From Oxyruncus cristatus (taxonomy: Eukaryota > Chordata > Aves > Passeriformes > Cotingidae), in NCBI GenBank assembly GCA_013399855.1, contig VXAY01004351.1, positions 207,385 to 271,384 of the forward strand: DNA of 64,000 nt. The letters are read 5' to 3'. Numbering within the stretch: position 1 is the stretch's first letter; each line of letters opens with the position of its first letter. Positions 52,871 through 64,000 of the stretch are shown here, piece by piece. The position numbers and the translations under genes were made by a program. The notes under the pieces were generated by a model. That model did not search any database and was not told the origin of the DNA. It worked only from the letters and a program-made list of their open reading frames with translations.

Positions 52871-54612
52871 AGCACTTCCCTGTCTGGCAGGGCAGGGCTG
52901 CGCTGGGCGTCGCACTCAGGATTCCTTTAAATACCCTGAAAAGCAGAGGGTGGTGGGCAGGAGTTTCCCCGCAGATATTCAAGAAAGAAACGCCAGAGCC
53001 AGACACCGTCCCATGAAAACACGAGTTCTGTGGGCAAAGCTGTTCCAATTCCTCCAGCAGCAGCAAAAGAGCAGCAAACCTCTCTAAATACTGAAGCCAG
53101 TCTCTGGCTATCCCAGCTTTCCCAGCCCTCGGGATCCCTTTGAACTCTGTAGCTCCCGGATAACCGCGTTACCCATCCTGGCCTTTTGAAACATCCCATC
53201 TGGCAGCAGCTGGTAGAACCCACCCTCCAGGCTTTGTCTGCCAGCACCTTCTGCCTCTGTGTCAATGCTGTCTTTGGCCATGTTTGCATTTGGGGAAGGA
53301 GAGAAACCCCTAGGAACAGAGGGCAGAGGGCCAGTAGGATCCAGCACCTGCAGCAGCTCTTAATTCTGGCGGCCTAATGCTCAGCTCTCACAGGAAAGCA
53401 GGACACACCGTGACTGCTGAGGGGCAAGTGAGGTCGGGGCTGTTTGGGATCATGAATGTGGAGACTGCAGGGCCCAGTCACAAGGTCCTGGTCTGGGTAC
53501 TGCAGGACCTGCAGAAGGGGTGGTCCTGGCCTCGCTGAAGGAGCTGGGGCCAGCACAGCACGTGTGGGATCCTGTTTTGCTTGTTGGGTGGTGCTCAGGG
53601 CCGAGCACCTGCAATGGGACAGAATCTCGCTGGACAGGGGCTGGGGGGGATGTGAGAAGCAGAAAGTGTCTGTAAAAGCACTTTTCACAGCAGGATTGGT
53701 GCCTGCTCCACTTCCCACCATGAGTCCCTGCAAACAAGGACTCTGCCTTGTCAGGGATGTCACTGCCTGATGCAGCAGAAACTTTTCCAAGGAACTGGGG
53801 GAAAGATGAGCTTGGAAGATTGTGTAAACACATATAACCAGGACAACCATGAAATGGGTATTACATGCTGACTTCTGAGAACTCACAGGGTCTCTTCCTC
53901 TATTTCCAGGAGAGTTTCCAGGAGAACCAAAATAAAATGCTCAGAAAACAACATTTCCACCACAGACTGTGCAAAACAGAGCCCCTTCCAATGGGTTCTT
54001 TTTTGTGCTGCTCTTAAATAGTTGTGTGTCAAGTGGGGCTGGGAGGAAAGGCCACTCTGAACCAAGAAAACTTTCAAAATCCCCAGGGCATGGGAGATGC
54101 TGGAATACCAGTGAGGTTTGTGCAGCTGCTGGCCCCAAACCAAGCATGTGACACTCTAAAAATGGCCAGGTCCTGACAGTGCAATTCATGTCTTTTCTAC
54201 TGTATGTTCCTCAAACAGGAAATTTCTCTATCACAGCCAGAGAGAGAAAAGCTCTTTCCTTATCCTGCAACACAATCTGTGTCACAGTCCTTTCTGGAGG
54301 CTCTGCTGGGATAGATAATGTACCTGGATAAAAGGGCTGGACAACCTCAGCTTTTATATCAGTTTTCAACAGGGGACGTCAAGATGCTCAGGGAAGGAGA
54401 CAAATGTCTTTATTTTTTGCAAGAAGAGAAACAGCAGCACTTGTGGGACATGCAGCTCCCAAGCTTTTAGAAGAATTTCATAGAAAATACGTGCCTATTT
54501 GGCTGAAAATCTTGGTCTTTAGATCCCCGTGACAGAATTTCCTCCCTGCCTTTGTGGTTGCCCATGGCAGAGCACATCCAAGCTGCAATAACTCCTTTTC
54601 TTCTCCTCACAG

Positions 54613-54681
54613 GTAGCTCACTGCTGGTCTACAACACTCCATCCCACACAGAACCCTCCTCACGTCTTGCCACCAAAGAAG
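54613..54681 (+). CDS. FLI1: FLI1 exon 5 (post-PNT linker)
   Basis: This 69-bp exon encodes the linker after the PNT domain: the split Ser197, then SSLLVYNTPSHTEPSSRLAT and KE, with the last base opening the next Asp codon. It matches vertebrate FLI1 (human ...[22 protein letters not shown]). The acceptor is CTCCTCACAG ending at 54612 after a good pyrimidine tract, and the donor is GTCAGT at 54682. The junction reads RE-SSS-LL, one serine more than human as I recall it. A second AG four bases into the exon (CAG then GTAG) would shift the frame if used. The following exon (DPSYDS... in other FLI1 proteins) was not found up to 64000. Confidence 0.95.
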
Positions 54682-55410
54682 GTCAGTGTTTTGCATATAA
54701 ATGTCCTGCCTCCCTGTGCTCTCATGATGGCTTTGGTCGGGTTAAAACTAGACCTTTTATATAATAACCCTGCTCTGCTCTGCCTGCACAGCACTTCAAT
54801 AGGATAATTAAATAAACAGAATAAGTGGTGGTTTTCAGCCCCATCCATGGGGACAACCCCACCTCTGCTGGGCCAGCCAACACCGTGGCGGAAAATGTGT
54901 GTCTGTCGTTGTCACACTCGTGTGCTGCTGAGCTGATGAACTGATGGCATATTTTCTACTCTTGATGGGAAGCAGTTCAGAATCTCAGATGCACAGCAAG
55001 GACTGAGACACTGTTTCTTTGTGAGTTCACAGTTCATCTTCCCACAATAAAGTCCACTACCGAGTAAAGGCCACTCAGGTATTCAAAAACCACCCAGAAA
55101 TCTGGTTTCAGGCAGCAAGGAAGAACAAATGCATCTTTTTGACACTTCCATTTTGGAACATTTCGATTTTCTTTTTTCAAACAACCCCATTTTTTTTTTT
55201 AATCTGTTAGAAATTCTGGTGATGTAAACCTTGAAGTTTCAAAGGTGGCATTCAGGAGGTTCCTTCAGGCTTTTGAGCTGGTTGTGTATCCTTCAGTCAG
55301 GTGTTTCAGGATTTCTTCTGCAGCTCCGGTCCTGCTTCTTTTTCTTATTTTTAAGGAAAAACTGGATTCTCAGTCTTACTAAAGTTATGAGAGCTGGTGT
55401 GATGGGTGAG

Positions 55411-55493
55411 ATCAGAGAACCCCAGAATGGTTTGAGTTGGAAGGGACCTCAAGGATCGTCTCATTCCAATCCACTGCCACGTGCAGGGACACA
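55411..55493 (-). mobile_element. CR1 LINE terminal fragment
   Basis: ATCAGAGAACCCCAGAATGG, GAGTTGGAAGGGACCTCAAG and a GGGACACACG end match the antisense CR1 3' terminus, about 80 bp. Confidence 0.8.
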
Positions 55494-55823
55494 CGTGGTG
55501 ATGTACAACCCTTGCCTATGTGAGACAACCAGTCGCAGTTGAATTGATAAAGGCCAAATAGGGTGAAAAAAGAGCAAAAATCTATTCTTGTGCTCCATAA
55601 CCCACTTGTAGGAGTTTATAGCTCACTGTGTAGGACTGGGAGCCTTGGGCTTGGTCTTCCTTTGCCTTTGTGCAGCTGCAGGAACATTGGGCTTGTCCCC
55701 TGCACTGTGCTCAGCTCCTCATTTGAAGAGTTTCTGGGACAAGTGTGCAGTGTCGTGTGTGCCAGGTGAGATAACCCACCCAGAACCAGCCTCCTCCTGT
55801 GCCCAGGCAGTCTCCTCACCTCA

Positions 55824-55940
55824 TATATAAACACCCTCACGGGTGTCTATATACACATATATTTATAGACATAGTTATTTTTATAGATTTGTGTATAAAT
55901 ATCATATAAATAGATATTTATATGTTTTATATAAACACAT
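55824..55940. repeat. Hairpin followed by AT-rich tract
   Basis: 13-bp inverted arms (55824-55836 and 55841-55853) pair with one mismatch around a 4-nt loop (TCAC); the GC part is ACACCC/GGGTGT. About 90 bp of A/T-rich sequence (TATATTTATAGACATAG type) follows. No coding or transposon context was seen. Confidence 0.6.
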
Positions 55941-58680
55941 GATTTTCAAGAAAGCTTCATGGACGAGTCACAAGCTTGCATTTCGAAGAATAGTGGGGAA
56001 AGGCAGAAGTTCTTTTATTTAAGCAGCTGGAGAGACAAAAGCTCCCATTTCCCTGAAAGGCTGCAGCAAACAGCTCCCACATTTAACAAGCTCCTGCATG
56101 GAGTGTCTGGCTGCCTCCTCGACCCACTGCTCTCTGAGCCAGCCCTTCTTTCCCCCTGCATTTCATCTCCAACATCTGTCTTCGACCCTGCACATGACAT
56201 CAGGGCTGGTTTTTCCAACAGCTCCTTTTGTGCAGCCTGTAAATATCCACTTGAGCTGTGTGTTCCCTGTTCTCTCTGCTGAGACAGACACTGGCTGATA
56301 AAACCTGGGATATTACAGAGACAAAGCCCTTCAGGCTCTGCTGGGCCTGCCTTGCCACTGACAGTCTATTTAGAATTGATAAGAGCTGGGCCTGCTCCTG
56401 GGTGAATAAAGCACACACGTGCTCCTCCACAATTCCCCCTAAACACCCCCCCCACCCCAAACCCTCTGCTCTCTCTGTCTCAGGCCAGGTGGTTGCTAAA
56501 AATAAAGAGAAAAACCCACGATTTTTTTTTTTATTATTATTAAAGAGAAATGCTCTGAATAAAATTGCACTTCTCCGAATTTCTTGAGCCTTTCATCTCT
56601 GGGACTTGGGCCCCGAGTCACTCAGGCTGAAGGAAATTTGAGGGGAGAAGTGTTCCTCCCCCTGCACTTTTACTGGCCTCCGGGGTGTCCCTTTAGTGCC
56701 GCCGACAGAGCTTTGGGCTGATTTCTGTCAGCCTGGTGCTCTTAACTTCACATGGTACTTTCATCATGTGGCAATAAAGGACTGAGTACACCCACGGGGC
56801 AGCCAAATAAAAATTAAGAGCTACACAGAAATGTTGAAATCCCATCTATTCCTCTCCCATTTCTTCCTTTCCTCGTTGTTCCCTCAATGCTGAATCTGCT
56901 GTAGGATTGACTGACCTGATCACTTTAACCCACGGATTCCTGCTCCAAATGTCATTGGTGAGATAAGATGTCAGGGTAAGAGGCAGGAGACCACGACAGG
57001 CTGACAGATAAGGAATTGGGGGAGCAGAATGAAGTGTCTTATCCAACATCACGGAAGAAACTCGTAATGAACATAAAACTGGGCTTGTAATTCCTCAGCC
57101 TTGGTCTAGTCCATCAGGCAACAAGATTTTCCTTGCTCCCTTTAAGTCTTTTCAATGGGCCCATGTCAGGACGATGCTGTTATTTTTGGAAAAGAAATTT
57201 CAGGTCAAAAATCATGATTTTTTATAAGTTAACCTCCCAAAAGACTAAACATTTTTCTTTATGCCCATGCATCTTGAATCTACTAATCCTGTGAATACTT
57301 CTTCTCTCTATGCCTGTGAATAAAACCAGACAAATTTTTCTAACCACCTTCCCCTGAGGATTCAAAAGCCGGAGGACGTGATGAAACAGCACAAGAAATG
57401 TAAGAGAGAGGAAAAAAAATACCATTTTCTTCACTCCTCCTGTAATTTTCCTGAGCTCACACAAGTGATGCCAACAACGTGCCTGTGCAGATTGCAGGGA
57501 GAGCCCCACGCTCTCTGCGTGCACTGACACCGCTTTACACCCGTGTCCCAGCCACGGCTGTGAAAAAACCATCTACACACCAAAGCCCAGGCTGCAGCTG
57601 CAGCACAGGCAGAGGCAGATGTTCCAGATGCAGCACATGGCTCCCAAATTGTTCCAGACAGAGCAGGGCAGAGGGATGGTGCCCCCAGGAGCCCTTGGCT
57701 CGTGTCCCACGGCTGGCCCAGGGCTGGGTTTCGTGCCCTGGCTCTGCACACAGAGCTGCCTTGGCTGGTTGCAGCTGCAGACTTTACTCCCTTTTTCCCT
57801 TCTATTTTCTGCCCTCTCACTTCTCCTCTGCAGTGCCAGCTCTGCCAGGACCTGCAGCACTGCTTTGGGGGAGCTAAACTGCCTCCAGAAACTGCTTCCA
57901 GAAACTGCTTCCAGAAGCTGCCTCGGCTGGGGCACGAGGCAGCTGAGCTTTGCTCTCACATCAGCCAGGTACAGGCCTGGTGGTGTTCAAAGGACTCTTG
58001 TTGCCTGAGCTTCCTCTCCTCTCAGCCTCATAAACACTCCAAAGGATGGTATTTAGCGTCATTGGGACAAATTGTCTTCAGCTGCCTGGGAGAAATAAAT
58101 TGCCCTAATGAAAATCACCAGGATTTTTTGGCTGGAGAGCAATTTTCTGGGAAATGTAACGTTGCTGAATGGAAAGATTTGTGTCCCCCCTCCCAGCTCC
58201 CCAGTGGAGAGAGGGGCTGTTTCATTTTCCATGCCTGTTTGGGGCAATGACTGACCTGCTGTAGGTACTGGAGACATAGGACAGGAATCTGAGCCCACAT
58301 TATCTGTGAGTCCAGGGAGACTTCAAATTGCTCTCCTGCAGAATGGGGTCGTTTCAGTAGGTCTCCACGGGGGGATGGAAAGTATATTCACACACAGCAA
58401 CATTCAGAGGCTGCAGGGCTGTGTCCCATGTGGCTCTGAGCTCTCTGGCCTCCCTCCAGCACGTTTTGGAGGTCTTTGCTTGCCTTTGAGTGCGTCGGGG
58501 TCTGCGTAATTCACGTGTTCAGTGTCTGAAAGGCCGTGCAGGGGCTGAACCCCGGCAGGGCAGAGCGCTCTGCAGGATGGGGGAGTGTTGATGTGTCAAG
58601 TTCCACGTGTCCAACCAGGCCTGTGGCAGTGCCTGGTGTGGGGGGGTTGGTTTGTAACATGTCCTGGTGCCCAGAGAAGC

Positions 58681-58711
58681 GGGGGCAGGGCAGTGAGGGG
58701 GCAAAGCGGGG
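58681..58711 (+). other. G-quadruplex motif
   Basis: Four G-runs of 5, 3, 5 and 4 are separated by loops of 2, 6 and 6 nt on the sense strand, which fits the canonical G4 pattern and could form in intron 5 RNA. Confidence 0.6.
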
Positions 58712-58867
58712 TGCAGGAAGGCTCAGTGCCACCCGTGAGGGTCTACCACGGTGATTTCTGTGGATTTTGCCCCCAGGTTACGGGTATGATCTCCACTAAC
58801 ATGATGGATTCAGCAGGTCTGTCCCCCAGCACTGCCCTCTGCACACAACAGGCTCAGACCAAGGCAA

Positions 58868-59225
58868 GAGAATCCCAGAATTATTTAGGCTGGAAAAGCC
58901 CTCCCAGCCCATGGATCCCCCCCTGTGCCCCCTTGTCCCCCAGCCCAGAGCACTGAGTGCCACGGCCAGGCCTTCCTTGGGTACCTCCAGGGCTGGGCAC
59001 TCCAAACCTCCCTGGGCAGCCCCTGCCAATGTTTAACAACCCTTTCAGTGTTGAAATTCCTCCTGATGTCCAATGTGACCCTCCCCAGTGTAGTCTGAGG
59101 CCGTTCCCTCTCCTCCTGTCCCTTGTTCCCTGGGAGGAGAGCCCGACCCCCCCCCCAGCTCACCCCTCCTGTCAGGGAGTGTGGAGAGTGAGAAGGTCCC
59201 CCCTGAGCCTCCTGGAGCTGGCTGA
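58868..59225 (-). mobile_element. CR1 LINE fragment, different subfamily
   Basis: AGAATCCCAGAATTATTTAGG, GCTGGAAAAGCCCTCCCAGC, a CACTCCAAACCTCCCTGGGC block and GAAATTCCTCCTGATGTCCA mark an antisense CR1 of a subfamily unlike the other copies, about 350 bp. Confidence 0.8.
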
Positions 59226-61553
59226 GATCAGTGGTAAACCAGCACTAGCTCAAAGTCTCATAAATCCAACCCTAATTCAAGCAGACCATGGGAAAAATGG
59301 ATGTGCCACCTGCATTTTCAAAGAGGGAAGAAATCTGTCTGTGAATCCATGAATATGGGTGGAGGAGATGAATTTTAAAGGTTTAAGCCTGTGGTGATCC
59401 CATGTTTATGTTTGGATTTTAGAGGTGCTTTTGTGAACAATAAGGATGTTTGGGTGTAAAGTGTGTTTGCTCGTATGATTTGTTGGGGTTGTTGGCGAAT
59501 TTAAGAAAATAAATAAACCAGTGAGCCCTGAAATTCATCCAGTGTGGGTTCCCCCGGGTTTGTACTCATGTTCGTTGTGAGCCCCTAAGGAAGAGTTTCC
59601 TGATGTTGGAACATCAGTAAAATCTCTCTCACACCAATTCTCTGGTACCTCACAAAACACCAGTCTGTGCAGCTGCTTTTGTACCATCACGGCTGCAAAC
59701 TCACTCCTCTTTCCCCACAGCTTCCTTCAAACTGGTAGGAACTCCTCAAAACTTGTGAAATTCAGGGACAGTCTGGGGTGACAAGTTCCAAAGTTGGGGG
59801 ACTGGAGAGAGGGGGCAGAGAGCGCAGGCAGGGTGGTTGTACGAGCACAGTTCCCGCAGGGAAACATTCTCAAATTCCTGCATAAAATTCTTCTCCTGAA
59901 AAGGCCATTTTTCAGGTCTAAAAGGTTGTCACGTGAAAAATACTGACCAGTTTCAGTAAACTCTCCTTTGAGTGTGTCAGTGCAGCCCCTTTTCACAGCA
60001 AAGGTTATAAACCTTTGCTTTGGTGGTGTCAGAGAAAAAGCAGTTGCAGTCTGGGCCCTCCTAATTGTCTGTACTTGCTAAAACATTTCTTGATGATATT
60101 TGTGTGCCTGGTGATGAAATATCCCATTTTTAGCTCCGCAGCAGAAAGAGGGGAGGCTTTTTTAGTCCTTCTTTTATTTCCACTGTGTGGCCAGAGCAAG
60201 GATTTATGATTCCAGGAGAGACAGTAGCAGGCGCGCTCGGATTTTTCTTTTTATACTTTCTTTTTTTTTAATTGTTTTCCTTTGAAATTCCAGAGTTAGT
60301 GTTTTGTCTGCTTTCTCCCTGACCCTCTTCGGAGGCAGGCGTGTGTTTTTTCACCAGAAAAACTGGAAACAAAGAATCGTTGTCTTTAAGCTGTAGCAGG
60401 CAGGAAACCCAACTCACAAGGGATCACCCCGAGCCAGCGCTGTCCCAGAGTAGACTCCAGTTCTCTGAATTCAACCTGACAGCTTGTCTGGAGCACTTTC
60501 TAAGTAACCATTATCCTTCCTTTTCTCCCAGCAAAAGGGCTATTATTTTTTTCGCCTGGGGTGCAGTGCAAGCCGTGGTTTTGCACGTGGGGGGGGGTCA
60601 CACATTTGCTGGGGTTCAGCTTCTGCGTCAAAAGCTCTTGGAAGCACCTTGGCTGTTTCCTCAGACAAGGGTAAATTTGTTTCCTGATAAAATTTGCTTC
60701 CTGCTAATGAGTTAAATGGGCAAATGCTGTAAAAATGCGCTGTCTGTGCATGTGCCTCTTCCCTTTTCTCTCATGTGTGCTGCCTCTGGCTTTTTGCTCC
60801 ATGAAGATGAGGTTTTTTTACTTCTGCATTTGCGCATTTGTCAAACTCCGAGCGCGTTAATGGTTTGGTTTTACCCCGAGTGCTGGGGAAAAAAACATCC
60901 CTGGTGCTGTTGGCACATTTCTGCACCCTCACGGATGAGCTGGATGATTCTGTAGGTGTCCAGGGGATGCTCAGGAACACGTCCTTCAGGACCTGTGTGT
61001 CAGTGCTGTTGCTCAGCCCGGCACACGTGGCTGTGGCTGCAGCCTTGAGTAGCTCAGTAACCTGGATCTTGGCTGGGAAGTGCCTGCTTTTCCAAGCTGG
61101 CTCTGGGAGGGATTCTTAGGACACATCCTTCAGTCTTTGTGCACTGTGCATTGGGATTTCTGCTGCTGATATTAAAAAAGCAACAACAAGAGAAAAAAAA
61201 AAAAAACCAAACCCTCATTGCTTCCTCCTTTTCTTCATAATGTGTCTTTGTGAGCGTTGCAGGGGCAGCTCAGCCTGGAGCAGGAAGTTCCAGCTCTGCA
61301 CAGCTCAGGGATGTTTTTCCAGCCACAGGCACAACTGGGGGCTGTCGCCTCTGGCTCAAAGCAAACAGGGAGTGACTGCAGGGTTTGGAGTGGGGGAGCA
61401 GAGCTCCAGGCTGTGAACTGTGCTGGGTAAGAGCTCCTTCGTGTGCCTGCCCCCCAGTCTGATGGCAGAGGGGTCACCTGGTTGAGACAGGCCTGCCCTG
61501 AGCATGCCCTGCCTGTGCCAGCTGAGTGAGTCTCTTTGGGAACCACAGACCAC

Positions 61554-61703
61554 AGAATCACACTATGGGTTGGGTTGGGTTGGAAGGGACCTTAAAGCTC
61601 ACCTTGTTCCACCCCCTGCCATGAGCAGGGACACCTTCCACTAGCCCAGGTTGCTCCAAGCCCCGTCCAACCTGGCCTTGGACACTGCCAGGGACAGGAA
61701 TCC
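61554..61703 (-). mobile_element. CR1 LINE 3' fragment
   Basis: GAATCACACTATGGGTTGGG, GGAAGGGACCTTAAAGCTC, CCACTAGCCCAGGTTGCTCC and CCTTGGACACTGCCAGGGAC match the antisense CR1 3' end. GGGTT is expanded to three copies. Confidence 0.88.
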
Positions 61704-62060
61704 TGAATCCCAGTTCTTTTCATAGACTATGTTAAGCTGCAGATCCTGTTTGAGGCTGGAAATAAGTGGGCTTCAGCCACAGGACTTAATCCATCACTGG
61801 ATTTCAAACAGGAGTTAAATCAGAAATGTTTGATTGCTCTGCTCTGTATTTCCATAAGGACAGCAATTCATAACTGGGCTCTCAGCTACTTTCAGACATT
61901 CCCAAGTTAAATCTGTTCTTCATATCCATGCTCTGCAGCAGATGTCTCATGTAAATCCAGTTCTCATTTGGTTTGAGTTGACTTCAGGTCAAACCCCAGT
62001 GTTGTTCCAAGCCTGGACTTTGAATCTGTAAAACAGGTTAATAATAACAGAGAGACCAGC

Positions 62061-62124
62061 GAATCACAGGATCCTTCAGGTTACAAAAGACCTCCGAGAC
62101 CACTGAGTCCAGTTGTTAATCCAC
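62061..62124 (-). mobile_element. Old CR1 terminal fragment
   Basis: GAATCACAGGATCCTTCAGG, ACAAAAGACCTCCGAGACCA and GAGTCCAGTTGTTAATCC resemble the antisense CR1 3' end (GGTTGGAAAAGACCT... type), more diverged than the other copies. Confidence 0.6.
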
Positions 62125-63142
62125 ACAGATGTAAAGGATGCAAAAGATGTCTTGATGGTATTTTTTTAACCATGAAATAATCAAATAGCTTCATAACATA
62201 GAAGAGAAGTTATTTTGAAATTAGTCTGCGCTCATCAAGTTGTTTCCTCTTAGTGGAGACACTTAGAATTACTTAATTACAATCCCTGTCCTGGTGATTG
62301 TTCAGCTCAAGGAGCAGGATAATGTGTCTGGAAGGAGAAATGAATGAGTTTGGTGCTTGAAGGCACTGGAAAGTCTCACGAGAACAGTCACAGTAACATT
62401 GAATGACAAACAGCATGACATGGCACACATGCTAATGGTTTTAATTAGCAGAAATAGTAAATTGAAAGGCAGAAAAGCAGAACAAGTGATGCTGTGAGAT
62501 TTTGAGGCCTGACACACATATCACTTGTACCTGGGCTAAAGGTGATGGGAAATTGGGAGACTTGTGTGAACCACCTCTTGTGGCCACTGGAAAAGGTTGG
62601 AGGACTCCTCACACCCTGCTCTGCTCCAAGCCTTGTCCCACCACCCCTGCCCCAATCTACAGACAGTTGACAGCCCAGAACCTTCACAGAAAAGCTGTAT
62701 CTCCACAAGGCTCTGGCTGCTGGGACTGTGGGTTTTCACCATCTGTGTGGAGCAGTTCCAACGTGTCCATGGAGCCAGACTGAGCCACACAGGGACCTTA
62801 TGGGCTCCTCAGCTTTTATGTGTGCTGCCATCATCTAAAACAAGCCATCTAATGTTTCCAGGAGGAGCTGGAGGTGGTTTTGGCTTCCTTGCCCCTCCAC
62901 AAAGCCACAGCCCAGGTTTCTCCTCTCCAGCTGGCTCTAAACACAGCCCCACGTCTCCGATGGGATCTGTAGGAGGTGAAGTGAGGAGTGTGAGGGCTGC
63001 ACACGCAGCACTGGGCACACCTTGCTGGCTTGTGTGGTTTGCAGCAGGGGAGGGGTTTGGCCCCAGGTGCCTACCCTGGGCCCTTTCCAAGGTGCCAGAG
63101 CAGTGCCACCACACACAGGCTCCCCTGGGGAGGAGCAGCACC

Positions 63143-63666
63143 CGGTCCTTTGCCTGCCCTCCCTAAAGGAGTTGCCACAAAATAGACCCCAAGTGACCAC
63201 GTAGATTAATCCCAAATCTGGATCCCCCAGGATACCTGGCTCTGCTTTCTCCATTTAGAGCAGCTAATTTAAATTCCAGCCACCAAGCCAGGATCCTTTC
63301 TGAAGCAGAAGGACTCTTTGCAAAAGCCAGCCTGGGTCCTGCACGGAGAATCCCAGGGCTCAGAAATACAGGAGGAACTGTTGCAGAATAACCTGCCCTG
63401 TTTGGGTTGGGAGAACAGGCACTGTATTTCCAGGCAGGACTTGACCTTACAGGTTTCAGTGAAGCAAGGAGAAGGGGAAGAAGGCTGTGAATTTGAAGCA
63501 GACTATGAGATCCACAGGACTCTCCATGCTCCTCATTCAGGGAGAAGAATTGTGAGGTCCTGTGCCCTCCTTTCCTTCTCTTCCTAAGAAGTAGTTGTCC
63601 AGGTGACCACTTCAATTAATCCAAAGTCTGGATCCCCCAGGATACCTGGTTCTTCCCTCTGTCTCC
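63143..63666. repeat. Diverged duplication, period about 410 bp
   Basis: The stretch 63143-63252 resembles 63557-63666. The best block is 23 bp identical, starting TCTGGATCCCCCAGGAT, flanked by GTGACCAC and TTAATCC in both. Upstream GGTCCT and CCTAA elements align with small indels. Similarity may continue toward the window end. It could be an old tandem duplication or two copies of an unnamed repeat. Confidence 0.65.
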
Positions 63667-64000
63667 ACAACTTAGGACAAACCATTTCCCATCCTTCAGC
63701 TCCCAAATATCTTCGGAACCCCCAGCTCCAGCAGGCAGAGATTTGTGGCCTCTATTGCTCAGCCCCTGCTATGCTGGGGAATCCAGATCCTCCCAAGTTT
63801 CTTACACGTGTGTTTCTCCAGACATCTCCAAAACCTGACTGCAGGAAAACCCTGATGTTCAGACCAGTCACTCTGGGCACTGACAGTGAACCCCAGCAGT
63901 TCCCAAAGCAGCCAGTGCCTGCCTGGAAAAGAGCTGCCACTGCTGCCAGTGATGCCATGAACATGAAAAACATGCCATGGTGTTCCTTCCCAGCCTTGCT

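Larger units (their letters stand above)
54682..64000 (+). other. FLI1: FLI1 intron 5 (3' end outside the window)
   Basis: From the exon 5 donor (GTCAGT) to the window end no further FLI1 exon was found, so intron 5 exceeds 9.3 kb. It contains CR1 pieces at 55411, 58868, 61554 and 62061, an AT-rich tract with a hairpin (55824-55940), a G-quadruplex motif (58681-58711) and a duplicated segment with a period near 410 bp at 63.14-63.67 kb. Confidence 0.88.

Noticed and set aside
58776..58816. Exon-like segment with CCCCCAG acceptor and CAG|GTCTGT donor in intron 5, containing ACTAACATGATGGATTCAGC
   Set aside because: Considered as FLI1 exon 6, but the frame set by exon 5 gives a stop after seven codons and the sequence does not encode the expected DPSYDS region.

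Overview
This window is vertebrate, almost certainly avian, genomic DNA from inside the FLI1 gene (ETS-family transcription factor), in sense orientation. The bird assignment rests on many CR1-type LINE fragments with the typical 3' end and octamer tail, no mammalian SINE/LINE-1 elements, and FLI1 exons that match vertebrate FLI1 closely. The CR1 variants look like those of Neoaves, perhaps a passerine, but that is inference.

Four coding exons have exact splice sites: exon 2 (36129-36340), exon 3 (45045-45199), exon 4 (48196-48399) and exon 5 (54613-54681). Together they encode residues 7 to about 219: the N-terminal activation region, the linker and the whole Pointed (PNT/SAM) domain. Exon 1 (the first six codons in other vertebrates) was not found and is inferred to lie upstream. 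Exons 6 onward, including the ETS DNA-binding domain, lie beyond 64000. No other protein gene, tRNA, rRNA or intact mobile element was recognised. The long ORFs outside the exons are chance ORFs, CR1 remnants or tandem-repeat readings.

Layout. 1-36128 is intron 1: a small CpG-rich patch (about 448-655), an imperfect duplicated palindrome (3983-4030), a GATA-motif cluster (13270-13463), a CpG island (about 14165-14555) that abuts a 1.5-kb array of about 73 units of 21 bp (14570-16110), a nested CR1 with a single N at the junction (16325-16971), a candidate conserved regulatory block (about 18090-18700), a CR1-associated 16-bp minisatellite (22059-22338), then about 13 kb with few repeats. Intron 2 (36341-45044) holds several CR1 pieces and an octamer array at a CR1 end (43973-44231). 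Introns 3 and 4 hold no recognisable recent CR1. Intron 5 (54682 to the end) has CR1 pieces, an AT-rich hairpin, a G-quadruplex motif and a roughly 410-bp-period duplication near the end.

The most unusual element is the 21-bp array. Its units carry A-tracts at two-helical-turn spacing, 31 AATAAA hexamers (hand count) and about 18 splice-donor-like AGGTAAAT motifs, all on the FLI1 sense strand and directly downstream of a CpG island. FLI1 is a haematopoietic and endothelial regulator whose first intron carries enhancers in mammals, so the GATA cluster, RUNX/ETS/E-box cluster and CNE-like blocks are regulatory candidates. They are inferred from motif content only; no alignment could be run.
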